This document shows positions 10,521 to 18,611 of a stretch of 18,611 nt of DNA, piece by piece (within the stretch, counting starts at the first letter, position 1; each line of letters starts with the position of its first letter). The notes under the pieces were generated by a model, which worked only from the letters and a program-made list of their open reading frames with translations, did not search any database and was not told where the DNA came from. The translations under genes and the position numbers were made by a program. The DNA comes from Pleurotus ostreatus/Saccharomyces cerevisiae fusant (Eukaryota > Opisthokonta), in NCBI GenBank assembly GCA_024196135.1, contig JAMQCK010000638.1, positions 1-18,611 of the forward strand, read 5' to 3'.

Positions 10521-11379
10521 GCTCTGAACGTCGCAGCGCACATCGAAAACATTTACAGTGTTGGCACCGTTAGTCATATTTTTTTACCGAATAAGAATAT
10601 ACACAGCAGTGGTCGTATTCAGCAACCTCGTTCTTCTACAATCGGCACTCTCAAGCAGCTCCTCGCGTGAAGGGCGAGCAACATTGACACATACTGTATC
10701 AAGGTTAGTGACAGATATGCGGGGGTCATCTGACGGCGCTGCGCCGGCAGATTCGCCACAGTTGTCGTAGTCAATAACGGGAAGGGGAGATCCTTTGTTA
10801 TTAGCGAAGTCGACCAGTATTGATGTCAAAAGCATCATCCGGGACATGTCCGCGTGGTCAAGCAAGATTTCAAGAGCGACCCGTTTCATGAATAAGAGCT
10901 GGGGCTGACGACGCACGGCCGGCCAATCCTATTCAAAGTCAGTTGGAGGCAAGGAGCAACCCGACTCGTGGTCGAGCGGGATACTTGGGAGTTTAACAGA
11001 AGGAATAAAGCATTGGGGAGGGTAGGCGTGGCCATGCGAGCTGAGCAAGGTCTCTGTGGCGCATTCGGGTATGCGGCTTTGAATTGTCGAAGGATAGGGA
11101 CGGCGCCGGCCTAAGGACATGTACAAGAATTAGCGCATGATCAACGGTGCTCCCCACCGCAACCACGCACCCTCATCATTGTCTCGGTCGATAGTTGCGC
11201 TTGGAAAGAATGCTGTAGCTTGACTGATGAAGACAACAACGTTAGGGACAAGGGCCAGTGCTCGCAGCGCCCCGATGACCATATGTGACGAACTCTTGTC
11301 ACTGTAACGCCTTCTGGGTTTCTTGCGGTTGTAGCCCCTGCTGCTGCATTGTAGACCTCGGTCAAGAAGAAAAAGGAAG
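10521..11379. other. Intergenic stretch without a supported gene
   Basis: Minus-strand frames at 10584-10916, 10929-11126 and 11130-11507 are open but carry no recognisable motif and no linked splice series. The right part must hold the 3' UTR of the membrane-protein gene ending at 11380. Nothing else can be supported. Confidence 0.5.
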
Positions 11380-13144
11380 TCAACCATCCTCGTATTGTGT
11401 ATTCCGACTCCTGACGCCGCCATAGCTACTGTCGCCCACGAACGTCGAACCGCCTCCACCGTATGAAGAGCCTGCGCCTCCGTACGATGAGCCCTCCCCG
11501 CCAACATTCAAGAAGTCGGATCCCTTCTTCCGCCGCTCCAGCTTGATCGTTTCCGACGCGACCTGCGTCGACCCGTCGCCCGAGGTCGAGGTGCCTCCTG
11601 CAGACGCCCACGTTTCGTCGTCCGTAAACTCGCCCGTCGTCGTATACTCGCCTCTCCTACGATCGTCGCTGATCCGACTATCATCGCCCGCTCCATCGCT
11701 AGGAGCAAAGTCGATGGGATGCGTGACGGGCGCGGAGGTGAACATGGTCGACTCGGCCGCGGAGCGTTGCCCAGCGACGGCGAGGACGATGAACGTGGGG
11801 TAGATGCCCGCGAGGCTGTGGAAGGCGGTCTTGACGACGCCGTAGGCTTCGGCGTTGGAGGTGGAGGTTTGGCGAAGAATAAGGAACATGATCTGAGGGG
11901 AGGTGATGTGAGCGTCGGTGCTTCGACTTGGTGGAGATTAGATACGTACCCAAAGACCGCAATAGACGAAGCCTGACTCGACGAGGATGAGCAGGATGCT
12001 CTCGATGCGCGTGCGGTTCGAGTTTCCGAGGGAGCGCTTGATGTCGCGGCGGTAGTACCTGCGGGTAAAATTAGATATCACTCTGGCGCCTCGATGTTGT
12101 CGTAAGCCGGAAAGCCCAAGTCAAGGTGATTGGCGCAGGGCAGGCGAAAACACTTACCAACACCTCGCTGCCATCAGGATCGTGCAGACCATATTCGTAA
12201 CCAAAAGCGGAACCATCATCAATAGAGAGTGCGTCGCAGGTTCGAGCACGCCGTAGTCCTGGAACGCCCAAACGACTTCGATAAGGAGGCCAACTAGATG
12301 AGAGAATCAGTATTGAGACGGTAGACTTGTAGACTAATTACTTACCCGTACTTCCACACATACACACCGCCAACGCCGCACGTGCAAGTTTATTGTCTGG
12401 CCATAGGACCCACGCGCGCCACACGACGATGAGGTCGCTGAGCAGATACTGCCGAAGTCACGTCAGTAGGATGTTCAGTATTTGCATAACCCGCGGATGA
12501 GACTCCGCAGACAAGCACGCGCAAGCATGTCGAGCGCTTCTAAGCACCGTCATGCCCAACGAAGCCCAGCAAGTCATATACCGCGCCAAACACAAGCTCA
12601 AAGAACCATCAAGACTCACATTCACGCGATCCGTCACCGACAGCACCACGCTCAGCTGGAAGATCTCGTAGTCGATATCCGGCGGCACCGCGCCGAACAT
12701 GGGCACCTGGATGGTGTAAAAGAGGAGGATGGCGATGGCGCCCATGGTGGAGGTGAGGAAGAGGATGACGATGGGCGTCTGGAGGAGGATGGAGCGCGTG
12801 GGTTGGCGGCTGGGGAGGTGTCAGTCAGATTGGGTTTTGTGATGAGATGGGAGGTGGGGAAATCGGAAGGTGGTGGTGGAGGAGGAAGGGGAATAAGAGT
12901 AGACGTGTGTAATGGAAGGGGAATGCGAAGGAGGACAGGACTCACGCTAGCGCAGCCATCGCGGCGAGGAAGAGCGCCGTCTGGACGCCTATGCCATATA
13001 TCAGTGATGTTGACGGTAGAAGACTGATGGAGACGCACCATAGAATACAAGATCGACCGCGACCTGCATCGTCCACTGCCGCACCGCGTCGATCGCGTCG
13101 GGTGGGAGGGGTCCAGATGATGGCGACCTGGAGGGGCCGAGCAT
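11380..13144 (-). CDS. Seven-TM membrane protein of a basidiomycete-specific family
   Basis: Seven minus-strand exons (13144-13039, 12988-12946, 12809-12620, 12448-12346, 12293-12158, 12058-11950, 11892-11380) give 399 residues with all phases consistent. Introns are 50, 136, 171, 52, 99 and 57 nt. Seven hydrophobic segments are visible at about residues 26-50, 57-83, 99-129, 137-157, 170-190, 211-236 and 249-270. Typical motifs of the large family of hypothetical seven-TM proteins in Agaricomycetes are DAIDAVRQWTMQ before TM1, YLLSDLIVVWRAWVLWP (114-130), RRDIKRSLGNSNRTRIESIL and LVESGFVYCGLW (218-229). The 129-residue C-terminal tail is polar, acidic at first, then basic (ERRKKGSDF), and ends in SSYGG repeats. 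The function of the family is unknown; a GPCR-like fold is possible but unproven. The start at 13144 was chosen because it opens the conserved frame just downstream of a TATA box. Confidence 0.86.
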
Positions 13145-13184
13145 TATGGAAGGTAGTTATATCGGGGTATCGCGTAGGGCAAGA

Positions 13185-13193
13185 GGTATATAG
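13185..13193 (-). promoter_or_regulatory. TATA-like box of the seven-TM gene
   Basis: The minus strand reads CTATATACC about 41-49 nt upstream of the start codon at 13144, the same spacing as the TATA box of the DUF6699 gene in this window. Confidence 0.5.
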
Positions 13194-13199
13194 GGGTCG

Positions 13200-15120
13200 C
13201 GCAGTCGTACACGGTTGAAGGGAAGCGAGAGATAAGTCAGACGGCCGTGTTGATCGTGGAAGTCGATGAATGCCGTTCGTCGTAGGTGTACGCAGTCGCG
13301 GCGCAGTCCTAGTCGTAGTCTTCGCGTCTGCCTAAGCAGCTAGCTAAGTAGTTCCCCGCGCACTGCTTTCAATGCGCGAAACTGATGTCCGCCGAGGAGT
13401 GAATTGGGGCATCAATCAGAGGGCGTTGTGTCCCGTTAGAGGGCGTATCCCCTGGAGTCGGGCGATCGTGTTTCCCGGAGCGTTCCCAAAGACCTCCTTG
13501 GTCCGAGAGGTGATGACGATAAGGACGCCGACCGTCTGACTATGCAATGGATGGGATGAAGGGAAGACGGGATGAGGGGAGGGCGATGTTTGATGCAGCA
13601 GGCTCCCTTTATGAGGCTTACGATTAGAGTTAGGCTCCTGCGTACGACTGGGAAGCATGATGTCGTACCTGATGCGATGTCCGGGCCTTGTCAACGATGT
13701 GTACGACCCAGCCTAGTCGCTGGGACTCCGTACAGCGCGGGCAGCGTTCTCCGAAAGCGCCTGGCACAGGGGGTATAGTGAGCTCGTTCAGGAGCGCCCT
13801 CAGCGGAGAGGTACGATGGGCACGCCGGACAAGGGGTGACGGCGAGAGACAAGCAACGACGGGGGTGAATAGATTAGAGCGCGCGCGCTGCGCCACTGCA
13901 TGATGATCGGCGGGAAGTTGAAGCCATGACTGAGCGACTCTGATGGGCAGCTCAAGGTTCTTCCTGCCTGCGAATTCGATGTGCGTCCTGGTGATCAGAC
14001 GGCGAGGCTTTCAAGCCGAGGTCCGACGTCGGATGGCGAGGAGGTCGCCGGTGGCGACGGGGAGGACGAGGCGGAAGATTGGTGTGAGTCACTGATACGG
14101 GAAGGCGGACCGGGGGAATTGTTGAGGCGCGTCGACAGCTTGTCCTGAACCACCACCACGACGCGGACAATCGACTCCAGTGCCTTGCTATGCTCCCTAC
14201 GTTGGCCTGAAGCATGTCGCCTCAAGGCCTGTGTCACGACTCTCCCTAAGTACGCTCCGATCCCAGCTGAAGGCTGATGAAGCCATTGGTCGAGAGACTA
14301 CAAGAACCAGCAATAGACGAGCGCATAGCCCGAGCGTTAGTAGTAAAGCTCTGGGGACTGCCATAGGCCGGTTGCGTTCTTGGACGATTTTCCAACAGGT
14401 AAAGATCCTAGGCCTTCAAAGTGATCATTTTCACTTCGAATTCGAGGTCGACAGAGATCTTCGTGACGAGCGTTGTACGGTTTCCTTTTTCACCTGACAG
14501 CTTCCGACTTCAAAGCAATGCATATCTGGGCTACACGACATGGTTCCTCTTCGCGTCTCACCAGCAAACCTACATACTGCCAAGGGCGGTGGGATCTCAC
14601 TGACGAAGCCCGCATCGGTGAGTTTGAACTTTGGAAAACGCTAGTCGCGACTTGGTGCTCACTGGCGGTGCAGTGAATCCTGAGTAACACCGTTACCCGA
14701 CTGTAGTAAGCGATTACGAGCTCGACTTTCCTCGTCAGCGACGCGCAGCTTTGTCTTCATCCCGACCGATACGGAGCGCCACCGCGAGCGCATATTGGTC
14801 TCCCTCGTTCTCGGTTCACTAAAGGTCTCTTGCTCGGGCGACAGTCACACAGGCAGAGAGCCTCGTCAATGGCCATCGTACGTCGTCCTCTGTCCCAAGT
14901 CGAGCTCTGGGCGCGACGCCGCGGACTCGTACGCATCTACTTCCGCGAGGGGCATTCGCGACGGGAGCTTTCGGGCGCTCGGAACCAATCCTTCCCCATT
15001 GTCGACGTGACGCCGAGAATGGAGGCCTTATGCTCGTTCCCCGACGGTGCGCGTCGTTTCCTAGTTCAGTCGAGATGTACAGCGCCGAATGTCCTGCGGA
15101 CGGCCCTTGCACAGCCCATC
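13200..15120. other. Intergenic stretch without a supported gene
   Basis: No frame on either strand shows a family signature I trust. A minus-strand frame at 13995-14237 begins MTQALRRHASGQ and includes an aliphatic stretch VRVVVVVQDKL followed by a Ser/Pro-rich segment. It could be an exon of an unrecognised gene, but no neighbouring exons were found. The stretch ends just before the left end of the inverted-repeat element. Confidence 0.45.
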
Positions 15121-15127
15121 ACCATGC
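15121..15127. repeat. Left target-site duplication (ACCATGC)
   Basis: The 7 bp ACCATGC directly precede the left inverted repeat and recur as 18033-18039 after the right one. One base of the right copy overlaps the inverted repeat, so the duplication is 6 or 7 bp long. Confidence 0.7.
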
Positions 15128-15153
15128 TATGGCAACAGGGATGGGACATGCCC
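15128..15153 (+). repeat. Left terminal inverted repeat
   Basis: These 26 bases are identical to the reverse complement of 18008-18033. Immediately inside, GC-rich sequence with repeated TGCCG and CGGC words continues and loosely resembles the sequence inside the right end. Confidence 0.85.
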
Positions 15154-15293
15154 GCCGATGATTGCCGGCCGCAATGCCGATGACCGGCAGGATCGGCGCA
15201 CGAGCGACCCCCTCAGATCAATCTTTATTAACCCAGATTTACCAAGCTCAATAATGCGTACATTATATCCTGTCCTGGGAAGCGTGACACTTG

Positions 15294-15930
15294 CGCTTCC
15301 TCGAGCAAGTCCCCTACGCTCCCACCGCGCTCGGCGGTCGCGCCCTCTATGCCGAGCTATGTGTGCCCTTCACAAAGGAGATCGCCGGCCGCGGAATCGT
15401 CGTGCGCGCCGCGTCCGGCGAGGTCCGCGCGTACCCCGCGGTCGAGACGATCCACAAGCACAACCTCGTCCTCGCACCTTTTCGCAGCGCAAATTCGATG
15501 CTCGGGCCCCGCGCGCAGACGATCGCGGACAACGCGGTGCGCACATTCAGCGGTGGGGGCATGTTTGGTGTGGAAATATTCCTGCTTCGCGGTACATGAA
15601 AGAAATCGCGCCTCGCCAGTACAACTTAGGTCACTACACTGTAAAAGCTACGCTATTGAGGCCGGCGCGACGTCGCAATACGAGAACCACCTGCATGCAA
15701 TCCTCGACCTTCCCTTGGATAGTACGGAGCTCGTCGCCCGCCGTGGGCATGCTCAACTGCATCGGCACGCTCGACACCGTGGGGGAGGGGACGGGGAGAA
15801 GGTGTCGAAGCGCGCGTCGCACGCGCGCACGCGGCAGTTGCGGGGAGGCGGTAGACTGGTGGGGACGGACTTCCTGTGCTGGGGAACGAAGGGGAAAGTG
15901 AGGGAGCGGGGGAGGAGGGCACAAGGGAGG
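15294..15930 (+). pseudogene. ADE2: ADE2 fragment (phosphoribosylaminoimidazole carboxylase), frameshifted
   Basis: Fungal Ade2 converts AIR to CAIR in purine synthesis and has an ATP-grasp part followed by a carboxylase part. Here only the second half of the ATP-grasp region and perhaps the start of what follows are seen. The first block encodes GRALYAELCVPFTKEIAG, GEVRAYPAVETIHKHN and AVRTFSGGGMFGVEIFLL, ending in a stop at about 15597. The next block, in another frame, has KEIAPRQYNLGHYT. A third frame resumes with IEAGATSQYENHLHAILDLP after about 14 extra bases, and a fourth block has VGMLNCIGT. At least three frame changes therefore separate recognisable family segments. The N-terminal nucleotide-binding part and most of the carboxylase part are absent. 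No introns are evident. A working copy must exist elsewhere if the host makes purines. Confidence 0.85.
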
Positions 15931-16412
15931 GGGGATGTTCACAAACGATTCCGGTCGTGCTTGGCTAGACACCGTCGTGTACAGTCGTGTAGTACCTAGA
16001 ATATGCAAAAAAATGTTGTTCTGCACTATCCAAACACCAGGCCAGTCGCGAGGAAACGCGCTACGAGGGGGAGGGGGGGACACCGCACAAGCTCGGCAAC
16101 AGAATAATTTGAACTGGGACCTTGGATTCTCATTCGACAACGATGTGAGCGGTGGATTACACAGCATAGGTGGATGCTATGCACTCCTGCTTCGCTTTGG
16201 GGGCTTTTGAGAGGAGGGGGAGGCGAATTTTCAATTAATGAGCAGGATGAGCTCGAGCTTGCCGACTTATAATGCTTTCTTGGTAGATCTTTGCCATTCC
16301 CCACCTTGCTCAAGCACTTAGGACGTTGGAGGCAAACATTATACTCATGAATCTACCTACTAAAAGAACTTACAGCCGTATCTACGACAAAAATCCGCTT
16401 GGGCTCATTTTG
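15931..16412. other. Interior of the TIR element, no supported gene
   Basis: Between the ADE2 fragment and the duplicated block no coding motif is recognised. The stretch includes a G-rich run near 16065-16080 and a purine-rich GAGGAGGGGGAGG run near 16211. Nothing further can be assigned. Confidence 0.45.
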
Positions 16413-17050
16413 CAGCTCACCCAGCTCATGTCGAGGTCGCGGTTGAGAACCCTTAGACCAAGGTATGTTATTACTGGGAGTGCTTACCATTCATATCGCG
16501 TAGCTCACCTCCAAATTCCAGGTCTCTGCGACGAGCAGCCGATCCGAGGGCGCCGAATCTGCAAAATCTCAGCTCATGGTGAGGTGAGCTCACCACGAAG
16601 CGCGCATTGCCAGAACGCGCGCTGCCATCGTAGAAGTAGTACTATCCAATAGTCAAGACATCGTATATCACAAAAAGGAGCGAGATCTCACCTTGTGGCG
16701 GTCGGAATTTGGCCATGAGTGCAGAAGAGAGCATTCACCCGATTCATGCCGATTTTGAGGTCGAAGGGCCTAGAGTCAAGGTATGTTGTTGTAAGTGGTG
16801 GTTACAACCCAGAACACGGTACTCACCACCAATTCTCAGCGGCCTGCGATGAGAAATGATGCGGGGATGCCAATTCTTGAAAACCTCGACCTAGAATGAG
16901 ACAAGCTCACCCCGAAGCGCACATCGCAGCTCGCGGATTCTCGTCGTAGGAATAGTACTGTCCATTCGTAAGTACATCATACATCGCAAAATCAAACAGG
17001 TACTTGCCTCGGGAGCATCGGAATTTGCTCACGAGCGCATAATGGCGCTT
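16413..17050 (-). repeat. Tandem duplication of a 317-bp exon-like block
   Basis: Two head-to-tail copies, about 16413-16730 and 16732-17050, align with a constant offset of 316-319 bp at several anchors: AAGGTATGTT (16461 and 16779), GAAGCGC (16597 and 16914), TAGTACT-TCCA (16637 and 16953) and TCGGAATTTG (16702 and 17018). The copies are clearly diverged. On the minus strand GT and AG splice-like signals recur at matching places. In the right copy they delimit potential exons 16957-16911, 16843-16827 and 16769-16739. The first potential exon reads YYSYDENPRAAMCAS in one copy and YYFYDGSARSGNARFV in the other. The protein family is not recognised and stops interrupt joined readings, so this is probably a relic of a multi-exon gene. 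Confidence 0.6.
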
Positions 17051-17640
17051 GCATGAGCACACTTCATGAAATGGCGCTTCCGAGAGAGCCCTCCGCTTTA
17101 AAACAGACGCACTCACCGTCAGCAACCTCGGTTAAGCCCGAAGGCCACGATTGCGTCGCGTAAGCAAGCTTGAGAAGCTGGGAGGTAAGCGATGAGCGAT
17201 TCCCCAACTCATCTCAAACCTAGTACACTGATCACCTCGTAGAACGCGTCAGCGCGTTGCGGCGCATAGCGAACCAGTCCTGCAGCATCTACTGCTCGAG
17301 ATAAGACCCTAAAGCTCCGAAGAATACAAAGTCAGCATTGATAGAGGGGGGAAATGAGCAAACTCGCCTTATGCATGCTCAAAACGGCCTTCGCAAGATA
17401 TTGAGAAGGAAGGGGAGCGCGGGAGGGGTGCCTGAGAAAAAAAGGGTGAGAACGCGAATGGCCGGGTGGTGGATGGTGACGAAGAACACGCGCTCGGGGG
17501 ACAAGGCAGCGACCTCCAGGTATCAGGCCGAGGGCCGAAGCTCCTCGCTGCCGCGTCTCCCGATCGGCGCGATAGCGGTCGCGCCTCCCTTGTTGTTCCC
17601 TTGGTAGCGCGCCACCTGCCCGCGGAACTCTGACACCCAC
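17050..17640 (-). pseudogene. Unrecognised multi-exon gene relic within the TIR element
   Basis: Minus-strand sequence upstream of the duplicated block shows coding-like pieces separated by splice-like signals. The pieces are a segment with VAALSPERVFFVTIHHPAI near 17460-17525, one with QDWFAMRRNALTR near 17245-17285, and LLKLAYATQSWPSGLTEVAD near 17120-17185. The last two are separated by a GTGATC...CCCAG interval with CTAGG and GAG runs. A further GTGAGT donor follows. No full reading frame can be built without stops and no family is recognised. It may be the 5' part of the same gene whose exons are duplicated at 16413-17050. This is inference from splice-like spacing only. Confidence 0.25.
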
Positions 17641-18007
17641 CAGCACGCCCGCCTCAAGCTACACCTTATCGCATTCCTACCCATCACGCTGGTTCAAGCA
17701 TGCTTCCTCAAGGAGGAACTGCATGGGCGCCTCGTTGCGCTGCTGAGAAAGCGCGAGGCGCGCGCAGTGTTGGGGACTTACGAAGGGTGATGAAGGCTTC
17801 TTGAGGGTAATGGATTCAAGGAGAGGTTTACGTGCGGGCGAGGAGGAGCCAGGTGCACCCACAGTGATTATGTCAGCAAATAAGACACCTGGTTAACAGG
17901 ATGTCAAGGGGTATTTGAGCTTTTCTGGTTTTTCCATGCCCTACTGGGGTCAAGCCTCTGCGGATCACGGCAGCCGAAACGGCATCAAGCGGCATGAGTC
18001 GGCACGA

Positions 18008-18033
18008 GGGCATGTCCCATCCCTGTTGCCATA
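18008..18033 (-). repeat. Right terminal inverted repeat
   Basis: This is an exact 26-bp reverse complement of 15128-15153, ending CTGTTGCCATA at its outer edge. It is followed at once by CCATGC, the same six bases that precede the left repeat. Confidence 0.85.
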
Positions 18034-18039
18034 CCATGC
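18033..18039. repeat. Right target-site duplication (ACCATGC)
   Basis: Second copy of the 7 bp found at 15121-15127; the first A is shared with the right inverted repeat. Confidence 0.7.
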
Positions 18040-18079
18040 AAGCGCGCGCAAGTCTCACGTCGGGCAGGGCGAACTTTTG

Positions 18080-18611
18080 ATGTCGAAAAAAGTGAGGAAA
18101 AAAGACGCGAAAAAAGCGGAGGAAAAAGAGCAGAATAATATGTATTTTCCGCTAGTAAAAAGGACAGATTCTTCCGCGTAAAAAGGAGACCAAAAAAGCG
18201 ACTCAAAAGACGGTCTTTTCCGGCGTAAAGACGACGCTTTTTCCCGCCTAAAAAGACGGGCAAAAAAGTGCTTTTTTTCACCGTAAAGAAGAGTCTTTTT
18301 TCCGCGTAAAAAAGTACACACGTGTCTAATGTGCGACCTGTGTGCGAACTATGTGCGACCCCGCGAAAAAAGTGACTTTTTTCAGCGGGAAAAGCCACGT
18401 GAAAAAGCACGTGAAAAAGTGGCTTTTTCCCCGGAAAAAAGTGATCTTTCTCCGTCTGAGAAAACAGCCTTTTCGTCCTCCTTTTTCCATGGAAAAAGGC
18501 CATCTTTTCAGGCCAAAAAATGTCCTCTTTTTGCATACTTCTTTCTTCGCCTTTTTACACGCTTTTTCCCTTGCTTTTTTCGGCGCAAAAAGTCCAGTCT
18601 GCCCGACGTGT
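18080..18611. repeat. Array of short A/T-tract palindromes
   Basis: The stretch is packed with A5-7 and T5-7 tracts joined by short GC-rich cores. Much of it is built from variants of CTTTTTCCGCGTAAAAAG (18215-18230, 18237-18255, 18271-18288, 18295-18314). A hairpin with CCGC/GCGG and AAAAAAG/CTTTTTT arms lies at 18361-18388. A perfect 20-bp palindrome, CCTTTTTCCATGGAAAAAGG, lies at 18480-18499. A short non-A/T insert at 18327-18360 repeats GTGCGACC-like words three times. A 183-residue minus-strand frame crosses the array (18536-17985), but its Phe/Lys runs simply read the T and A tracts. The array continues past the window end. Confidence 0.75.

Larger units (their letters stand above)
15128..18033. 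mobile_element. 2.9-kb TIR element (DNA-transposon-like) carrying an ADE2 fragment
   Basis: The segment is bounded by a perfect 26-bp inverted repeat that starts TATGGCAACAGGGATGGG on each outer end. It is flanked by the direct repeat CCATGC (15122-15127 and 18034-18039). Perfect terminal inverted repeats plus an abutting short direct repeat are the classic mark of a cut-and-paste DNA transposon. Inside lie a broken ADE2 fragment, a tandem 317-bp exon-like duplication and other exon-like minus-strand pieces. No transposase motif is recognised, so it is probably non-autonomous or degraded. A 6-7 bp duplication does not fit TA, TTAA or 8-bp hAT-type insertions, so the superfamily is left open. 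Confidence 0.72.

Noticed and set aside
12482..13027. 181-residue plus-strand open frame
   Set aside because: It lies opposite exons and introns of the seven-TM gene, and its composition (runs of Gly and Glu) reflects the antisense of Pro/Ser-rich intron sequence.
14473..14676. Plus-strand frame with TRHGSS and QGRWDLTDEAR, like a histidine-phosphatase start
   Set aside because: The usual Glu after RHG and the rest of the domain are absent, and no exons continue it.
16461..16860. Plus-strand splice-like pairs (GTATGTT to ATTCCAG or ATTCTCAG) in both tandem units
   Set aside because: The minus strand offers more GT-AG pairs at matching places and a conserved peptide between units, so the plus-strand reading is less likely, though not excluded.
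17985..18536. 183-residue minus-strand open frame rich in Phe and Lys
   Set aside because: Its periodic FF and KK simply translate T and A tracts of the palindrome array; it also runs through the inverted repeat, and nothing suggests a protein.
1..18611. CRISPR array, bacterial operon or phage genes
   Set aside because: No regular repeat-spacer pattern; intron-split genes, TATA boxes and an intron-bearing tRNA show eukaryotic nuclear DNA.

Overview
The window looks like nuclear DNA of a basidiomycete fungus, most likely an Agaricomycete. It is GC-rich, and its genes are split by short GT-AG introns (mostly 46-57 nt) with CTAAC/CTGAC-like branch sites. Clear TATA boxes lie about 45 nt upstream of two start codons. 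The protein families (DUF6699, a fungal six-hairpin glycosidase, a lineage-specific seven-TM protein) are typical of mushroom-forming fungi. The species cannot be named from the sequence.

Layout: (1) 1-515, a gene-free 3' flank with a small microsatellite. (2) 516-1741, minus strand, a three-exon DUF6699 gene with a TATA box at 1785-1794. (3) About 1800-7980, some 6 kb with no gene I can support. (4) 7981-10388, plus strand, an intact nine-exon secreted six-hairpin glycosidase related to GH78, with a 14-nt micro-exon inside its conserved RDR-x-VWPGD motif. (5) 10403-10485, plus strand, an intron-containing tRNA-Gly(GCC) starting only 14 nt after the glycosidase stop codon. (6) 11380-13144, minus strand, a seven-exon, 399-residue seven-TM membrane protein, also with a TATA box. 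(7) 13200-15120, no supported gene. (8) 15128-18033, a 2.9-kb segment bounded by perfect 26-bp terminal inverted repeats and flanked by a 6-7 bp direct repeat (CCATGC), which is what a DNA transposon insertion looks like. It contains a frameshifted fragment of the purine gene ADE2 and a tandemly duplicated, exon-like 317-bp block. (9) About 18080-18611, running off the window, a dense array of short palindromes made of A5-7 and T5-7 tracts.

The three intact protein genes show no operon-like or pathway link; they are separate fungal transcription units. The most notable parts are the TIR-bounded element with its gene fragment, the A/T-tract palindrome array beside it, and the close packing of the glycosidase and tRNA genes. 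All exon boundaries were derived by hand from splice signals, phase and conserved protein motifs; no alignment or database search was possible.
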